A stretch of 64,000 nucleotides of DNA from Pogonophryne albipinna. Its lineage: Eukaryota > Chordata > Actinopteri > Perciformes > Artedidraconidae. The stretch is from assembly GCA_028583405.1 (NCBI GenBank), contig CM053251.1:14581495-14645494 (forward strand), in the 5' to 3' direction. Of the stretch, positions 32,596 through 45,586 are shown one piece after another. The stretch's first letter is position 1. The number at the start of each line of letters is the position of its first letter. Made by a program: the position numbers and the translations under genes. The notes under the pieces were generated by a model that ran no database searches, was not told the origin of the DNA, and was given only the letters and a program-made list of their open reading frames with translations.

Positions 32596-33986
32596 GACCC
32601 GGCGCCAGAACAAATCTAAAGGGAGGGCATATGATTTTCATGGGAGGGCACACAAAACCGTCATGTGCTGCGGAACTGCGGCACAATATATATCAAACAG
32701 CAAGGCCAACAGCATTGCGTAAAGACGCACACTTATCGCAAATACACAAATAAAGGGAAACATAGAAACCACTTTTGAAACATTGTGTGCGTGGCAGCAC
32801 AAACACTGGTAAATCACGAGCAAGGCACACTGGTTAAGGATGGCAGCTTCCTCATCGTTGCACTCAGAGAGAAAGAGACGGAGACGATTAACTGTTTAAT
32901 CCTGCCTTGGGCATGGTTTATTTTCCTATGCACTGCACTCGGACATGCTGTGGAGTGAATCGAGTCACCTCTGAGAGGGAATTGGTTGACAGCTAAAAAA
33001 GCTATAATATCAACGACAGCTGACACTTAATAACGGTTCCGTGCCAGCTGATCTGCACCAAAGTACTAATTTCCTTATTTGTTTCCTCGCGTATCTGTCT
33101 CTCTCTCTGTCCACAAACTCTCACATGAAATGTGTTCTTTTGATGCGGCATGCCTTAGCAGTCCTTTATCAGTCTGCAATGCGTGTTTCCAGTGGCAAAA
33201 ACCTTTGACAGTAAAAGCCGCATCAGATGAAGACGTATTGACTTTAAACTGTCTACAGCGGAAATAAAAGGCTGCGTCTGCTTTTAACGAATATTCAAGC
33301 CATGGTCTGTTGCTGGCCCAATAGTACCTGTTGATGTGCTGCAAGGTAGCGTCTGTAGTGCAGGCACCGGCACGGAGGAGGAGGAGGATGCTGGCGGGTG
33401 TGGTACAGGGTGTGGCAACGCAGGTGGTGATGGTAGGGGCACAAGGAGCTGTGCCTCGGAGGACAGCGTTGGTGGCGGCCGCCTTGATGAGTCAAGGCTT
33501 GGGCTCGCTAACTCAGCCCCGGGGTTTGCCGAGGTCAAGCTTGTGACATTAAGGCGTGCTGCTGCAACGGCATGTGCAGGGTCGCCAGCAGCACCATCGG
33601 CTGCAGTTCTTTCATCGCTATTTCGTTTTAATAAATCCTTAGACCTTTTAAGCCAATTTCTGATGTCCATTTTGTCATTCAAACAGAAATGGGAGTCTAC
33701 AGAATGCACAATAAACAATAAACAAATCCAGAATAGGCGGCAAAGTGTGACGCTGTGATTGGTCTAAATGTGGACGAATCACAAATCACAACAGACACAT
33801 GCATTTATTTGAGGTAGCCTGCAATTTATTTTATTTTTTTACTATCTGACATCACATACATCGCAGCATAAAAGTTCACAGTTTATTTATAATTAAAAAA
33901 AAATAATATATATATTTTTTAATTTTTATAAATAATAAAAAACGTGTTTATTGGGGAGGGCAGGAATGTCAAATGGGAGGGCCTGG
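32596..33986 (-). mobile_element. hAT element with TTF-type transposase remnants (1.4 kb)
   Basis: It is flanked by the direct repeat CACTACCA (32588-32595 and 33987-33994). The ends read CAGACCCGGCGCC on the left and GGGAGGGCCTGG on the right, with the exact boundary ambiguous by 2-3 bases. Inside, on the minus strand, two overlapping frames encode the N-terminal part of a hAT transposase. The catalytic and dimerisation regions are missing. Confidence 0.7.
33075..33718 (-). pseudogene. hAT transposase N-terminus with TTF zinc finger, frameshifted
   Basis: The first frame (33718 to 33284) contains MDIRNWLKRSKDLLKR, a common hAT opening, then a long Ser/Pro/Ala-rich linker. The second frame (33344 to 33075) is offset, meaning one frameshift near 33300. 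It reads NRPWLEYSLKADAAFYFRC, TVKGFCHWKHALQTDKG and RHAASKEHISC, the zf-TTF domain with its Cys/His positions largely kept. Coding stops shortly afterwards. Active relatives cut and paste DNA, but this copy lacks the catalytic fold. Confidence 0.75.
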
Positions 33987-34118
33987 CACTACCAATAGAA
34001 ATACATTGCTTTTAAAATCGTTCTGTGTGACACGAAAAAAAGGGGAAAATCGTGTTGGTGAACACGAATCAATAGATTAAATGTCGTGACTATAACACGA
34101 AATGCCGTGAGACTGTCA

Positions 34119-35235
34119 CAATGCAAACTCCATTAAGCTAACAACAAACCCGTTTTTTAAAACTGAACCTAGAGCCCAACTCCTGGGAAGACAACACACA
34201 AGCCAGTTGTTCAAGATGACAACATATCATAGCTTTAGGCTACTAGCCAGTGCCAAACTAACTTTCCCTGATTTCAGTCCTATTAAAGCTATAGGTGATA
34301 AATAAGAGCAGCTGTAGTTGTCACCTTTCCTTCAGGTGATGAAAAGAAAGACTACAATCATGACATATAATTGTTAATGTGTACATTCATGGACCGTTTT
34401 TTTTAAAACAGTTGTTTGCTTTGTTTTAAACTTGCATGATTTTAAATACTTCATGAAGTAATTGTACTGTATGCACCCATGTTAAAAGTCTCCACCATTT
34501 GATATTCTAACTACAATTTTTGTCAAAACGTTATGCTTGTGAACACTCAAAGTATAGCACCAATCCTCCCTTCCCAATTTTAATCGTACTCTTCTACAGT
34601 AATGACATCTACAAACACGTAAAGGAAAAACCACCAGTTCAAGTGTCTTCAGAGAATCAGACGTCTTAGTAAGCAGTAAGTGAGCATGATGCAGGGGAGG
34701 TGACTCTGTTCTTCATGAGTCAGCTGTGTCAAAGCCATGAGTCAGGGAAAGCCAAGGAAACAGCTGCATCCTTGTGTCGCCTGACTTTTTATGTCCACTC
34801 TGAACCCTGGCAGCCTTTTAGAGCAGTTGTAAAGCTATATTTGTACATGCTCAATGGTCTTTTAAACATAAAGGATGTGATCATAGATTTTTTTTATCTT
34901 ATTCAGCAACGATCACATCTCCAGTAAAAAAAAAAAAGACCTTGTTTGGTTTAAACCTCCTAATGACCAGGTGTTACAACAATAGTCTACGTGTCTGGAC
35001 TTTGACATGGTTTTCATCTCAGTTACACGTCCTAATGTCTGGTTTCTAGTTTCATGTATTCTTTCTCTCATTCTTTCTCTCAGTCTTTTTCCCTTTGGAC
35101 TCCGACAGGTGAATACTTGAAATCAGATCAGGAAGAGTTTTGTTCAACTGCGCACTGGGTTGGCCTACTCAGAAACAAATTATTGTTCGAACATTAACTT
35201 TTCAACTCTCCCAAGGTCACTTTTGTTTTTTGCCA
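34119..35235. other. Unique non-coding DNA
   Basis: No gene, repeat family or splice pattern was recognised. Confidence 0.4.
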
Positions 35236-36399
35236 CTATTGTATGGTGGCTGAGAAGGGCAATCGACAATTGCAAAGTGTGAACCACTTTAACAAAGCTT
35301 GAGACAAATTTACATTTTATAAAACAAATGTACATTTTATAAAACAAATGTACATTAGCAAAACACTTTTACCAAAGAAAAACCAATTTAACATTAACAA
35401 AAACCAATTAACAAGATGCAAAACACTTTTACAAAGCTAGAGACAAATTTACATTTTATAAAAACAAAATTACATTTTATAAAACAAAATTACAAGTGTC
35501 GAAACACTTTAACATTTCCCGAAACACTTTCATATTTGCAAAAATACTTTAACATTTCCCGAAACACTTTAACAAACTAGAGAATCAAACCGGAAAGGGA
35601 ATGCCCATCATACCAGAAGTGACGTGCAAGTGATTGACACAAACTTAAGTTTGTTTTGGCTGATAGACCGCCGGTACCTATGGACGGTATGAGTGTGTTT
35701 ATGGTCGTTAAACATGTTTTGTCCGTTCTGTGGAAACCACCTGGGCCAAGTGACATGGTTTTGCTCATCACGATATACTTTCTCGTGCGCATGAGATACG
35801 TTCTCATGCGCAAAGTTACAGGTTCGCCAAGTAGGAAGTGGAGCTGTGCCTTTTACACACAGCCTTCGCTGTGTTTACCTTCATTAGACAGCTAAAGAGC
35901 AACTCCAGGCTTCTTCGTTTTAAGCACACACACCTCTACACACATCGAACTGCCCGATTATTCCCCCTATTACTTGTTTTATGAAGGAGATGTCCGGTCC
36001 ACAAGGCGCATGACGTGTTTGTTTGTGCTCTGCTTAGCTCCGCTCTGTGTGTGTTCGGTGTGTTTGTGAATGTCCGACACCGGCATTTGTTTTCAAATTA
36101 CCATGAACAGTAATTTACACACATCTGGCCAACTCCATAGGTATATGTGTGTTCCCAAATGAAATACATGTGTTTAATCTTAATCTCGATGTAGTGCTCA
36201 GTGCTGTCGGAGTGCAGGGGAACACTGCGGTCAACTCAGCCGTCTCTCGTGTTTGCTTGGTCAAATCAGCAGCTCTTCATTTTTGAGTGCACTATTAATC
36301 GCGCCTTTACGGTAATCGACCGAGAAGCGGCACTGACGCTAGTACAAGAGTGAAATAATGCATGTTTTTGTGCTATATTTGCGATAAAAAATATGTTTT

Positions 36400-36850
36400 A
36401 CCATAAGTTCTTAATAAAACGGACACTGTTGGACTCAGTACTTGTTTTCCTGCTACCAACAATCAAATGAAGTACTTTTACTGTGTATTTTTCAGTTATT
36501 CTCTGTCAAACTCCCCTCCTGAGAACAAATTCAAGCCACTTTGCTATATTTGATGGGGGATAAAAAGATTTTTAGCTAAGTTCTTAATACATTTGGTACT
36601 GTTGGACTCAGTACTTGTTAGACTACTTCCACAAATACAATGAAGTACTTTTACCGTGTACGTTTTGAGTAATACTCAGTCAAATTCCCCTCCTGAGAAC
36701 AATCATTCATGTATTTTGCTATATTTGTTGAGGGATACAATTATTTGTTACCATAAGTTCTACATGAAATTGATACTGTTGGTCTCAGTAGGCCTACTAC
36801 TTGGACTACTAGCACAAGTACATCAAGTATCAAGTATTTTTACACTGTAC
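36400..36850. repeat. About 175-bp diverged tandem repeat, 3 copies
   Basis: ACTGTTGGACTCAGTACTTG with the following AGTACTTTTAC and CTCCTGAGAACAA blocks recurs at about 36425, 36598 and 36775. The copies have diverged. It lies inside the long-TIR element. Confidence 0.7.
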
Positions 36851-36861
36851 TTTTTGACTTG

Positions 36862-37834
36862 GTTAACCTGTTGAAGACCACCCCCCGGTACCGGGGGAAA
36901 AACGCGTCATCTGCAGGAAACAGTGTCTGAGGGCATCTTAATATTTAATAAACTATGAATGTTTTATATCCATGTAACGGGAAGAAACTCAGCTAACTGA
37001 TTTTTTTTTTTGCAAAAAAAAACACAAAGCTAGCGCTGAGCCTCTGAATTAGCCACGAGCGAAAAAATGCTAACGGCTTTTGCAGAGAAAACACGGTATA
37101 ACACCCTTATTACTTATTATAACTGCACATCAACCCATCAATTAGCATCATGAGAAGACACAGAATCGATAGGGTAATCCATAGGTTAATCCAATGTGTC
37201 TGTGTCACTTTGAAATGATTTCTGATAATCCATAAGCAATAAACCAACTTTTCCGTTTTCAGATTTCAGAGCGTGAGATAGGTTTCGCTTTACGGCAAAC
37301 TGCATGCGCGAAGCCCCCACTTTTTCGATTCTATTAGCTCTAACGTTTAAAAAGAGATGTCAATCATCAAAATCGACCAATAAGTTCCAGAGAAACGTAA
37401 AAAATGCCCATTTCCACCCAAATCACCCCAGAGATGGAGTTCTTTTTGCTAAACCTCTCTAAAAAGGTCAAATTTCACTTGTTTTGCATCAATCTTGATA
37501 CAGGGTACTTATTATATGTTGTACTTTGGATTCCTAAAGCTTTTAGTCTACTAACCCATCATTCAAGGTCAGTTTTTCACTATAAGTACAAAATATTTTT
37601 TGGACGGACACGATAATTTACAGTTTTTTACCATGTTCAATCTGAATTTTCTTTAAAATAAAAAACATCTATATTTATTCTGACTTTTCTACATCCAACT
37701 CACAGGTTTATCATTACTTTGAGAAAAAAGATTATTAATTTAACCCTTTTAGAAGGGAAGATATGGTCATTTGTTCTGGGAATGTCATTTTCGAGTCTGA
37801 AACCTGAAAAACAGACTCTGGGTTTAACAGGTTG
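36862..37834. mobile_element. Possible nested element with AACCTGTT termini
   Basis: GTTAACCTGTTGAAGACC at 36863 and TTTAACAGGTT at about 37827 are inverted to each other and bound about 970 bp inside the long-TIR element. A matching target duplication is not clear, so this is tentative. Confidence 0.4.
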
Positions 37835-38153
37835 TTTGTGTCAATCACTTGCAGTCACTTCTGGCATTCCCTTTCCGGTTTGATACTCTAGTTTGTTAAA
37901 GTGTTTCAGTAAATGTTAAAGTGTTTTTCGGGAAATGTTAAAGTGTTTCGGGAAATGTTAAAGTGTTTCGGGAAATGTTAAAGTGTTTCGACACTTGTAA
38001 ATTTGTCTCAGTTTTTATAAAAGTGTTTTGCTAATGTACATTTGTTTTATAAAATGTAAATTTGTTTTATAAAATGTAAATTTGTCTCAAGCTTTGTTAA
38101 ATTGTTCACACTTTGTAATTGTCGATTGCACTTCTCAGCCACCCCTATTGTAT

Positions 38154-38787
38154 TTGCTCCTGTGAAAATTAGATAACTGCTCATTTAATTCCTGACAATA
38201 GCTTACAGTCACGCTATAGCACCTGTGTAAGGTTACACTGAGGCTCAGGGGTGCTTTAAGGTTCACACTTAATACTAAATGTAATAAACATTCTGATGTT
38301 AAGCAGGTGTAATGTAAACTATGTTCTACTTCTTAGTTTAGCATGTTAGCTGGAGCTTCCACAATTTGTCGATCGACAGGAAAATAATAAGCAGCTCTTT
38401 TTATAATCGATTGTTGATGTCGCTTTTTTATGCAAAAACAACAACAAAATATGTTTGCAGCTCATCAATGAGGGAAATGTGCTGTTCTCTCTGTTTTGTA
38501 TTAACTGAAATCATTTCAAGACATGTCAAGAACTCACCTTGAACTTTGAGAAAGTCAGATGGAGGTTTTTAAATATTTTATTACCAAACTATTAATCAGA
38601 AAAATGATTGTTAGTTGCAGCCCTTTATTGTGACTAAAGGAAAAGTCAGGACACCATAGAGATAGTTCAACACACTATCACTCAGTACTATATTTATAAC
38701 AAGTGTGGGGAATTTTTCCAGCATGCATAAGGTAGTCAACAGGGCAACGTCTTGGAAAGGTCACCCATTAATCATAAAGGTTTTTAG
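38154..38787. other. Unique non-coding DNA
   Basis: Nothing recognised. Confidence 0.4.
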
Positions 38788-39797
38788 TAGTGCTGTCAAA
38801 ATTATCGCGTTAACGGCGGTAATTAATTTTTTGAATTAATTGCGTTAAAATATTTAACGCATTTAACGCATGTGCAGAATGGCCCGCCCCATACGTGCCA
38901 CCAGTGGCAGCGCCAGGGTATGGCTGGGGTAGGCTACAGCCATACCAAGAAATGGCTTAGCCCCACCATGAAAAATGATGTTAAAGTAAGCAAAATAAAG
39001 TCCGCCAACTCGCGCGGAGTAAATTGCACAGACAGCAGTTAGTCAGATTGCTTTCAGTAGCCACTTGTCTGGAAATACCGAAGACCAGAAACGGTTTTGA
39101 AAACTTTTGTCACGTAGTGATCGTCTTCTCAATAGAACATCTTTGATAATGTCGGTGTTGTTGCAGGAAGTCCCGACGGAGAATACTTTTGCTGTAGTAC
39201 AGGGGTGCACATAACTGGTACGCAGGTTATGTGCGTAATCTGAAACTTGTGTCACAAAGCGCATTTGCGTACCGGCGTACTTGTGAAGCTTTTCCAGAAG
39301 GCGGTTAGATCACCGGACGACAGAGTCGGTCTCCGTGTGCACAGACAGGGCTGCTGTTAACGTCGGTCTGTACAACGGAATTGTGCCAAAACTGCGCCAA
39401 CCGGCTGCGGAGGGAGACTCCCCCCCCCCCCCCTTCACTGGAGAACTGAGCTAAAACAGCTGATCACAACGTTCGCCCCCCCCCTCTGTCGACTTTCCTG
39501 AAGTACTCCCCCGTTGATAGAAATCAACACGTAATGAATTAAGACCCCACGGTTTGTTGATTGATAGGTGTGTGGGTTGTCTTTCATTTTGACACGTAGA
39601 ATTTTTTTATAATAAACATAGATACTGTATGTTAAATGGATATATCCGCCTTCTTTCATTTATCTTTCCATTCCCACAACAATATACATAAAGAAATGGC
39701 ATATTTTGGACATAGTTCGAATGGTGATTAATCATGATTAATTAATTTTTAAGCTGTGATTAATCTGATTAAAAATTTTAATCGTTTGACAGCCCTA
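38788..39797. mobile_element. hAT non-autonomous element, copy 2 (1,010 bp)
   Basis: It is nearly identical to 21786-22842 along its length, including GCGCCAGGGTATGGCTGG near 38918. Its own 8-bp duplication is GTTTTTAG (38780-38787 and 39798-39805). Length differences arise mainly at the poly-C tracts and a missing 45-bp segment near 39470. Confidence 0.92.
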
Positions 39798-39984
39798 GTT
39801 TTTAGACATGAGAAGAACTCCACCATATGAATTGGTAAATGCAGTATGCAGTCACAGCTAAAAGAATAGGATAATTGATGTGAAATGTTACTATTGAAGG
39901 ACATAAGTATTTTAAAGGAAAGCTTAGACAAAGCACATACTTAACATACCCTCCTTATTGGCTATAATACATAATAATATTGGC

Positions 39985-41610
<1,626 letters not shown>

Positions 41611-41615
41611 GACAA

Positions 41616-42450
41616 CCCTGTCTCCTAAAAATTACGTTCCCACAGAACTAAACTGTATTCTCAATTACGTTTAGCAAGAAACGTATTTTCTCCCACGTTA
41701 CGTTTGTTATGAACGTATCTTAAATACGTTTATTTTCTACATATCTTCTAGAAACATGTTTTCTCCCACGTTACGTTTCTTATGAACGTATCTTAAATAC
41801 GTTTATTTTATACATATCTTTGCCATTTATTGTCTTGCTTATAATAATGATAGTCATTTATAAATATAATTTTAGAGCACACGTTTGAAATCAGTAGGCG
41901 AGGCTGCAATTTCTCCAGCTGTTACTCTCATGAGCGAGACAGAAAATAATAGTTTTAACATGCCAAAAAGCTGCTGTGTCGTTTATTGCACCTCAAACAT
42001 TAAAACAAATCCAGAGTTACGTGTTTCTGTACTTCCTCTAAGAAGCAAGGACAGTAACAGAAGATCTCTGTGACGCCAGATGTGGTGTTGTTAATGCGAT
42101 ATGATATACGAAAAACATTTCAGTTTAGGATGGCCGAAGACACTACACTACCCATAATCCCCAGCTATCGTTTGGGACTACAGTCCCGTTGACAAACCCC
42201 GTGATTAATCTTCAAGCTCTGTGATTGGATGTTGGAGTGGCATTGCGCCAAGGTTACGCCGAGCGTCAAGCTCTTTGAAATGGAACGAAACCACGGCAGA
42301 CTATTCAAAACTGGACTCGAACGCCCCCCCAGAACTACACATGCTGGCTATTGTGTTTCGCAACATGTTCTCTATGGCAAGTCTCTACTGGGAATTGTAG
42401 TTTTAAAAGACGTTTTTGTTTTTCCCAAAATTAGAAGTTGACAGTATTAA
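41616..42450 (+). mobile_element. THAP-encoding DNA transposon fragment, copy 1
   Basis: CCCTGTCTCCTAAAAATTACG at 41616 matches 63139 directly and 50500 in inverse. Two copies of an 83-bp subterminal unit (CCCACGTTACGTTT) follow, then the THAP start. Relative to the minus-strand copy at 48300-50500, about 600 bp are missing just after the THAP frame, where the sequence jumps to GTTAATGCGATATGATAT. The right limit is not defined. Confidence 0.55.
41960..42073 (+). pseudogene. THAP zinc-finger N-terminus, truncated
   Basis: From 41960 the frame reads MPKSCCVVYCTSNIK, then RVSVLPLRSKDSNRRSL and a stop. MPxxC-x4-C followed by a Leu-Pro/Phe-Pro motif and an RR block is the first half of the C2CH THAP DNA-binding domain used by P-element/THAP9-type and Kolobok transposases. 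The expected WLQA and the second metal pair (C, H) are missing because of a deletion. An in-frame upstream extension to 41885 exists but is probably not coding. Confidence 0.6.
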
Positions 42451-44101
42451 ACTGTGTACAGCCCTGGAGGTTTAGGCGATAGGAAACACATTGGTGTGTA
42501 CACATTTAAAACATGTAATTACTACATGGGTGAAAATCGCTTGTATCCATAATGGGCAGCATTAATATATATTCTACTCCACTACAATTCAGAGGTTAAC
42601 CTGGTATTTTTACTCCACTACATTTACTTTAGTAACTCTGCAGATTCTGATTAATGATGTGAAATATAAACAACCCTTAAAGCAGACTTTAGTTACACCT
42701 GAGTAAAATTCAGGGAAAGGTGATTGTCAAGTGCCAACAATCAGGAGAGATATTTGATAGTTGGTGCTTGAGAAGACTAAACATTTATCTGCAGATCTCT
42801 ATAAAGTATATTAATTACTCGTTATTCTCTAATAATAGTTCATTACAAGACATCTATCAATATGTGTGTATACCTCCACCATTAAACTGTCAAATTATGC
42901 ACATTTCTTATACTATCTACCAGAGATGTTCACAAGTCTTTTTTTGCAAGTCCAAGTCAAGTCTCAAGTATTTGGTCACGAGTCCAAGTCAAGTCTCAAG
43001 TCTTTGTGGGGTGAGACTTGATCAAGTCTCAAGTCTTTGGTCACGAGTCCAAGTCAAGTCTCAAGTCTCTAAAAAATAAAAGTCTCATGTCTCTTCTGGT
43101 TGTAATAAGCCTTCTATTGTCTGCTGCTATCCAGTCTGTTAAGAATACTGCACAGCTATATCTAAGAAATTCAAAGCATTTACTGTATTATTATCACTCC
43201 TATATCTATTAGCATACGGTATCAGTACTGATTAGTTGTTTGTTATATGATCACTTTAAACAGGCTATTGCAATGCAATATGAGGAAAAACATCACACTT
43301 TAGCTAAATGCAAACAACTTATAAGCAAAACACTTCAGAATCAGAAATCAGTATCACAAATACTTTATTAATCCCCCACAGGGAAACTGTGTTAAAAGTA
43401 AACATTTGTTCTGTGCCATTTGCAACTAAAAAACTATTGCTGCAATATTATCTGAAATATACTGAACTGGTGATATTAAAACATGACCTGTTCCAAAAGA
43501 GATATCTACTATTAACACCATTTACCAGCCAAATGCTGGTAAATCATGCAAGTGGCTGGTTCTGTATGTTGCACGCACCAGCCAAAAATAACAATGGCAA
43601 TCTATTGAGTGGCTGGTAAAATGTCAACATTCACTAGGCTAGCCATTTGGCCAGTGGACAAAAATGTAAAAATTTGACCTCTGCAACCGTATTGTTTAAT
43701 TACACTGGGTCTCTAATTACATCTTATAAGTCTACTATAAATAAACATATTCCTCTATCCTCTCACTCAAACCCAGCGTAATGGTAACCTGATAAACCTG
43801 TAACATTAACGTTACGTGGTCAACAATAAACCTGTAACCTGCCTATAAACAGACAGATGTATTTATGTATGTAACTATGTATTTTTCTACGTTTAACGTT
43901 AGCCAGTAGATGGTGGCAGCGGAACGTAATGATTAACGTTACCGACCTTTTTTATGTCATGTCAAGAGTTGGATGTCAACTCCACTCAACGCAAACAAGT
44001 GTGACAAGCAAACATTCACTCATCTTTTCAAATATTCAGTTACAAAGCTAGTAGAAAGCTAAGTTAACATTACATAGCTGATGCTGAGCTAAACATGTTT
44101 G

Positions 44102-44317
44102 CTAACCGTCCATATGCGTTAATGTGACTGACCTCTCCGAGTGAGTTTTCAAGTGCCTGATGAAATTTGACGTTGTTGCACCAGCATCCTTGATTTTAAT
44201 ATTGCAGACTTTGCAGTGTGCGCTCCTTTTGTTGGTGCCGCCGGCGTTTTGTTCGAAGTTTTTATAGTTGAACCTAATTACAAGCGGTACAGCTGCAGGT
44301 GTGCCGCCGGTCGCCAT
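44102..44317 (-). pseudogene. hAT transposase N-terminal BED zinc finger (fragment)
   Basis: The 71-residue frame runs from MATGGTPAAV through FNYKNFEQNAGG to CKVCNIKIKDAGATTSNF and RHLKTH. The CxxC and HxxxxH spacing with TTSNFIRHL is the BED finger of ZBED-like hAT transposases, which binds the element's ends. A stop follows soon after and no catalytic domain remains inside the element. Confidence 0.7.
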
Positions 44318-44342
44318 GGTGTTACCATGATGTTAAAGTTAA

Positions 44343-44629
44343 ATGTGGGGTAGGTAAGTTTGAGAAACCGGCTCGAGATACACTTTTTGTTATATTCCAT
44401 GGAATGCTCTTAACATCCAGATAGCCGGCCCGGCTAAAGTAACTGGATGGCCTGCCTGCCTGTCAGCCTCCCATCGGGGCACAAACTTATCTCGTGCCCT
44501 CATTGGTCATGTGCGCGTTCGTGTGTGTTGGAGGAGGGGCTCTGTGAGGAAGTGTCAGATTTTCTCCGGTTGTGTATTTTCAAATTCTAGCGATCTCGAG
44601 CCGGTTTCTCAAACTTACATACCCCACCT
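44343..44629. mobile_element. TTAA-targeting MITE, copy 3 (287 bp)
   Basis: It runs ATGTGGGGTAGGTAAGTTTG...CATACCCCACCT between TTAA (44339-44342) and TTAA (44630-44633). It lacks about 90 bp of the middle relative to copies 1 and 2 and is inserted in the hAT element 42921-44798. Confidence 0.9.
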
Positions 44630-44806
44630 TTAATACGCCAAAAATAGAAAACACAATGATTGTTCACGAGTCCCAAAACACGAGTCCAAGTCGAGTCCGA
44701 AGTCTTTTGAGCAGGAGTCCAAGTCAAGTCTGAAGTCTCTGTGTGTGCGACTTAAGTGCGACTCGAGTCCGAGTCACAGACTCGAGTCCCCATCTCTGCT
44801 ATCTAC

Positions 44807-45440
44807 ATACATAAGAGTATAATTAATGTGTATAATATCAGTTAAAATAAGTGCTTCAACATAGTTAACATTGCAGGAAAGCAATACATTAGACGTTAAG
44901 TACTTTGTCAGGCTTAATATTTATCTGTAGATAGATACCCCCAAAGCTTTTTTCTTATGTGAAAGAAGACCTTAATCTGTTATTTAATGTTTAAATTGAG
45001 GTTAATTAGTTTGTCTGTTTTGCACATCCTCCTATTAATATCTTTGTACATTGTGCACTAAACTGTTTTATTGTAGAGATCACTTATAGTATCTTCTTGA
45101 TTTTTTATATTCTATATTTCAATCATTGACCTTCTACTTTCCCCCTATGAAAGTATGTACTCTTAATATTTTTTTCATCAAATAACATTATTCAACAAAA
45201 ATAACATTATTCAACAACAATAATTCAATAACGTGCTTTAACCACTAGGCGGTGCACACAAGGTACACACAGCATACTAATAATAACTTTGTATTATTAG
45301 TGTAGGACACTTATGTATGTATAACATCTGAAGATGTGTAGTTTTATTCGTGTTTTTACATAATTTCACAGGATATTGCTATACTATTTCTCATGTTTTA
45401 CTTCTACACATTAATATCTGATTTGTAAAACATCACAGAC
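44807..45440. other. Unique AT-rich DNA
   Basis: No gene or repeat family was seen. A short duplication of AATAACATTATTCAACAA lies at 45181-45218. Confidence 0.4.
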
Positions 45441-45586
45441 AGAAAGCCATATCCGTCATTTAATGGTAAGCTATTGAAATTGTGATTCCATAGATGTGTC
45501 TCCCATCACCCAAATTCCCTGACTATTCTCTCAACTCAGTATTTACATTCTTATATTCAAAGAAAATCAGTAATATCTTTAAAAAC

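Larger units (their letters stand above)
30537..34118. mobile_element. Composite inverted-repeat DNA element with nested insertions
   Basis: The outer arms 30545-30668 and 33995-34115 are inverted copies (AGTCTCACGGCATTTCGTG at the tip, then TTTTAAAAGCAATGTATT inside). Within them, a second inverted pair lies at 30690-30790 and 32480-32575 (GGGTCTTGGAAGCTGTG). The core 30886-32420 is paralogous to 45450-48540. Nested inside are two retroposon insertions (31039-31442, 31774-32166) and a hAT element (32596-33986). The family shares internal sequence with the THAP-encoding copies elsewhere in the window. Confidence 0.6.
35245..38144. mobile_element. Long-TIR DNA element with 9-bp target duplication (2.9 kb, MULE-like)
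   Basis: GGTGGCTGAGAAGGGCAATC at 35245 is matched by its complement at 38125-38144, and the inverted arms extend about 300-400 bp (35245-35646 and 37835-38144). CTATTGTAT flanks both sides (35236-35244 and 38145-38153). Both arms contain arrays of AAACACTTTAACATTTCCCG and TTACATTTTATAAAACAAA units. No transposase ORF is present. Long arms plus a 9-bp duplication point to a Mutator-like non-autonomous element. Confidence 0.7.
42921..44798 (-). mobile_element. hAT element with BED finger and AAGTCTC subterminal arrays (1.9 kb)
   Basis: It starts CAGAGATGTTCACAAGTC and ends GAGTCCCCATCTCTG, flanked by the 8-bp duplication CTATCTAC (42913-42920 and 44799-44806). Both ends carry many copies of CAAGTCTC/GAGTCCAAG motifs (42940-43075 and 44665-44790), likely transposase-binding repeats. 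It encodes a BED finger on the minus strand and hosts a nested TTAA MITE. Confidence 0.9.

Noticed and set aside
32596..32640. Exact left terminus of the hAT element with the TTF finger
   Set aside because: The flanking repeat CACTACCA and the CAG-type terminus overlap by 2-3 bases, so a single boundary cannot be defended.
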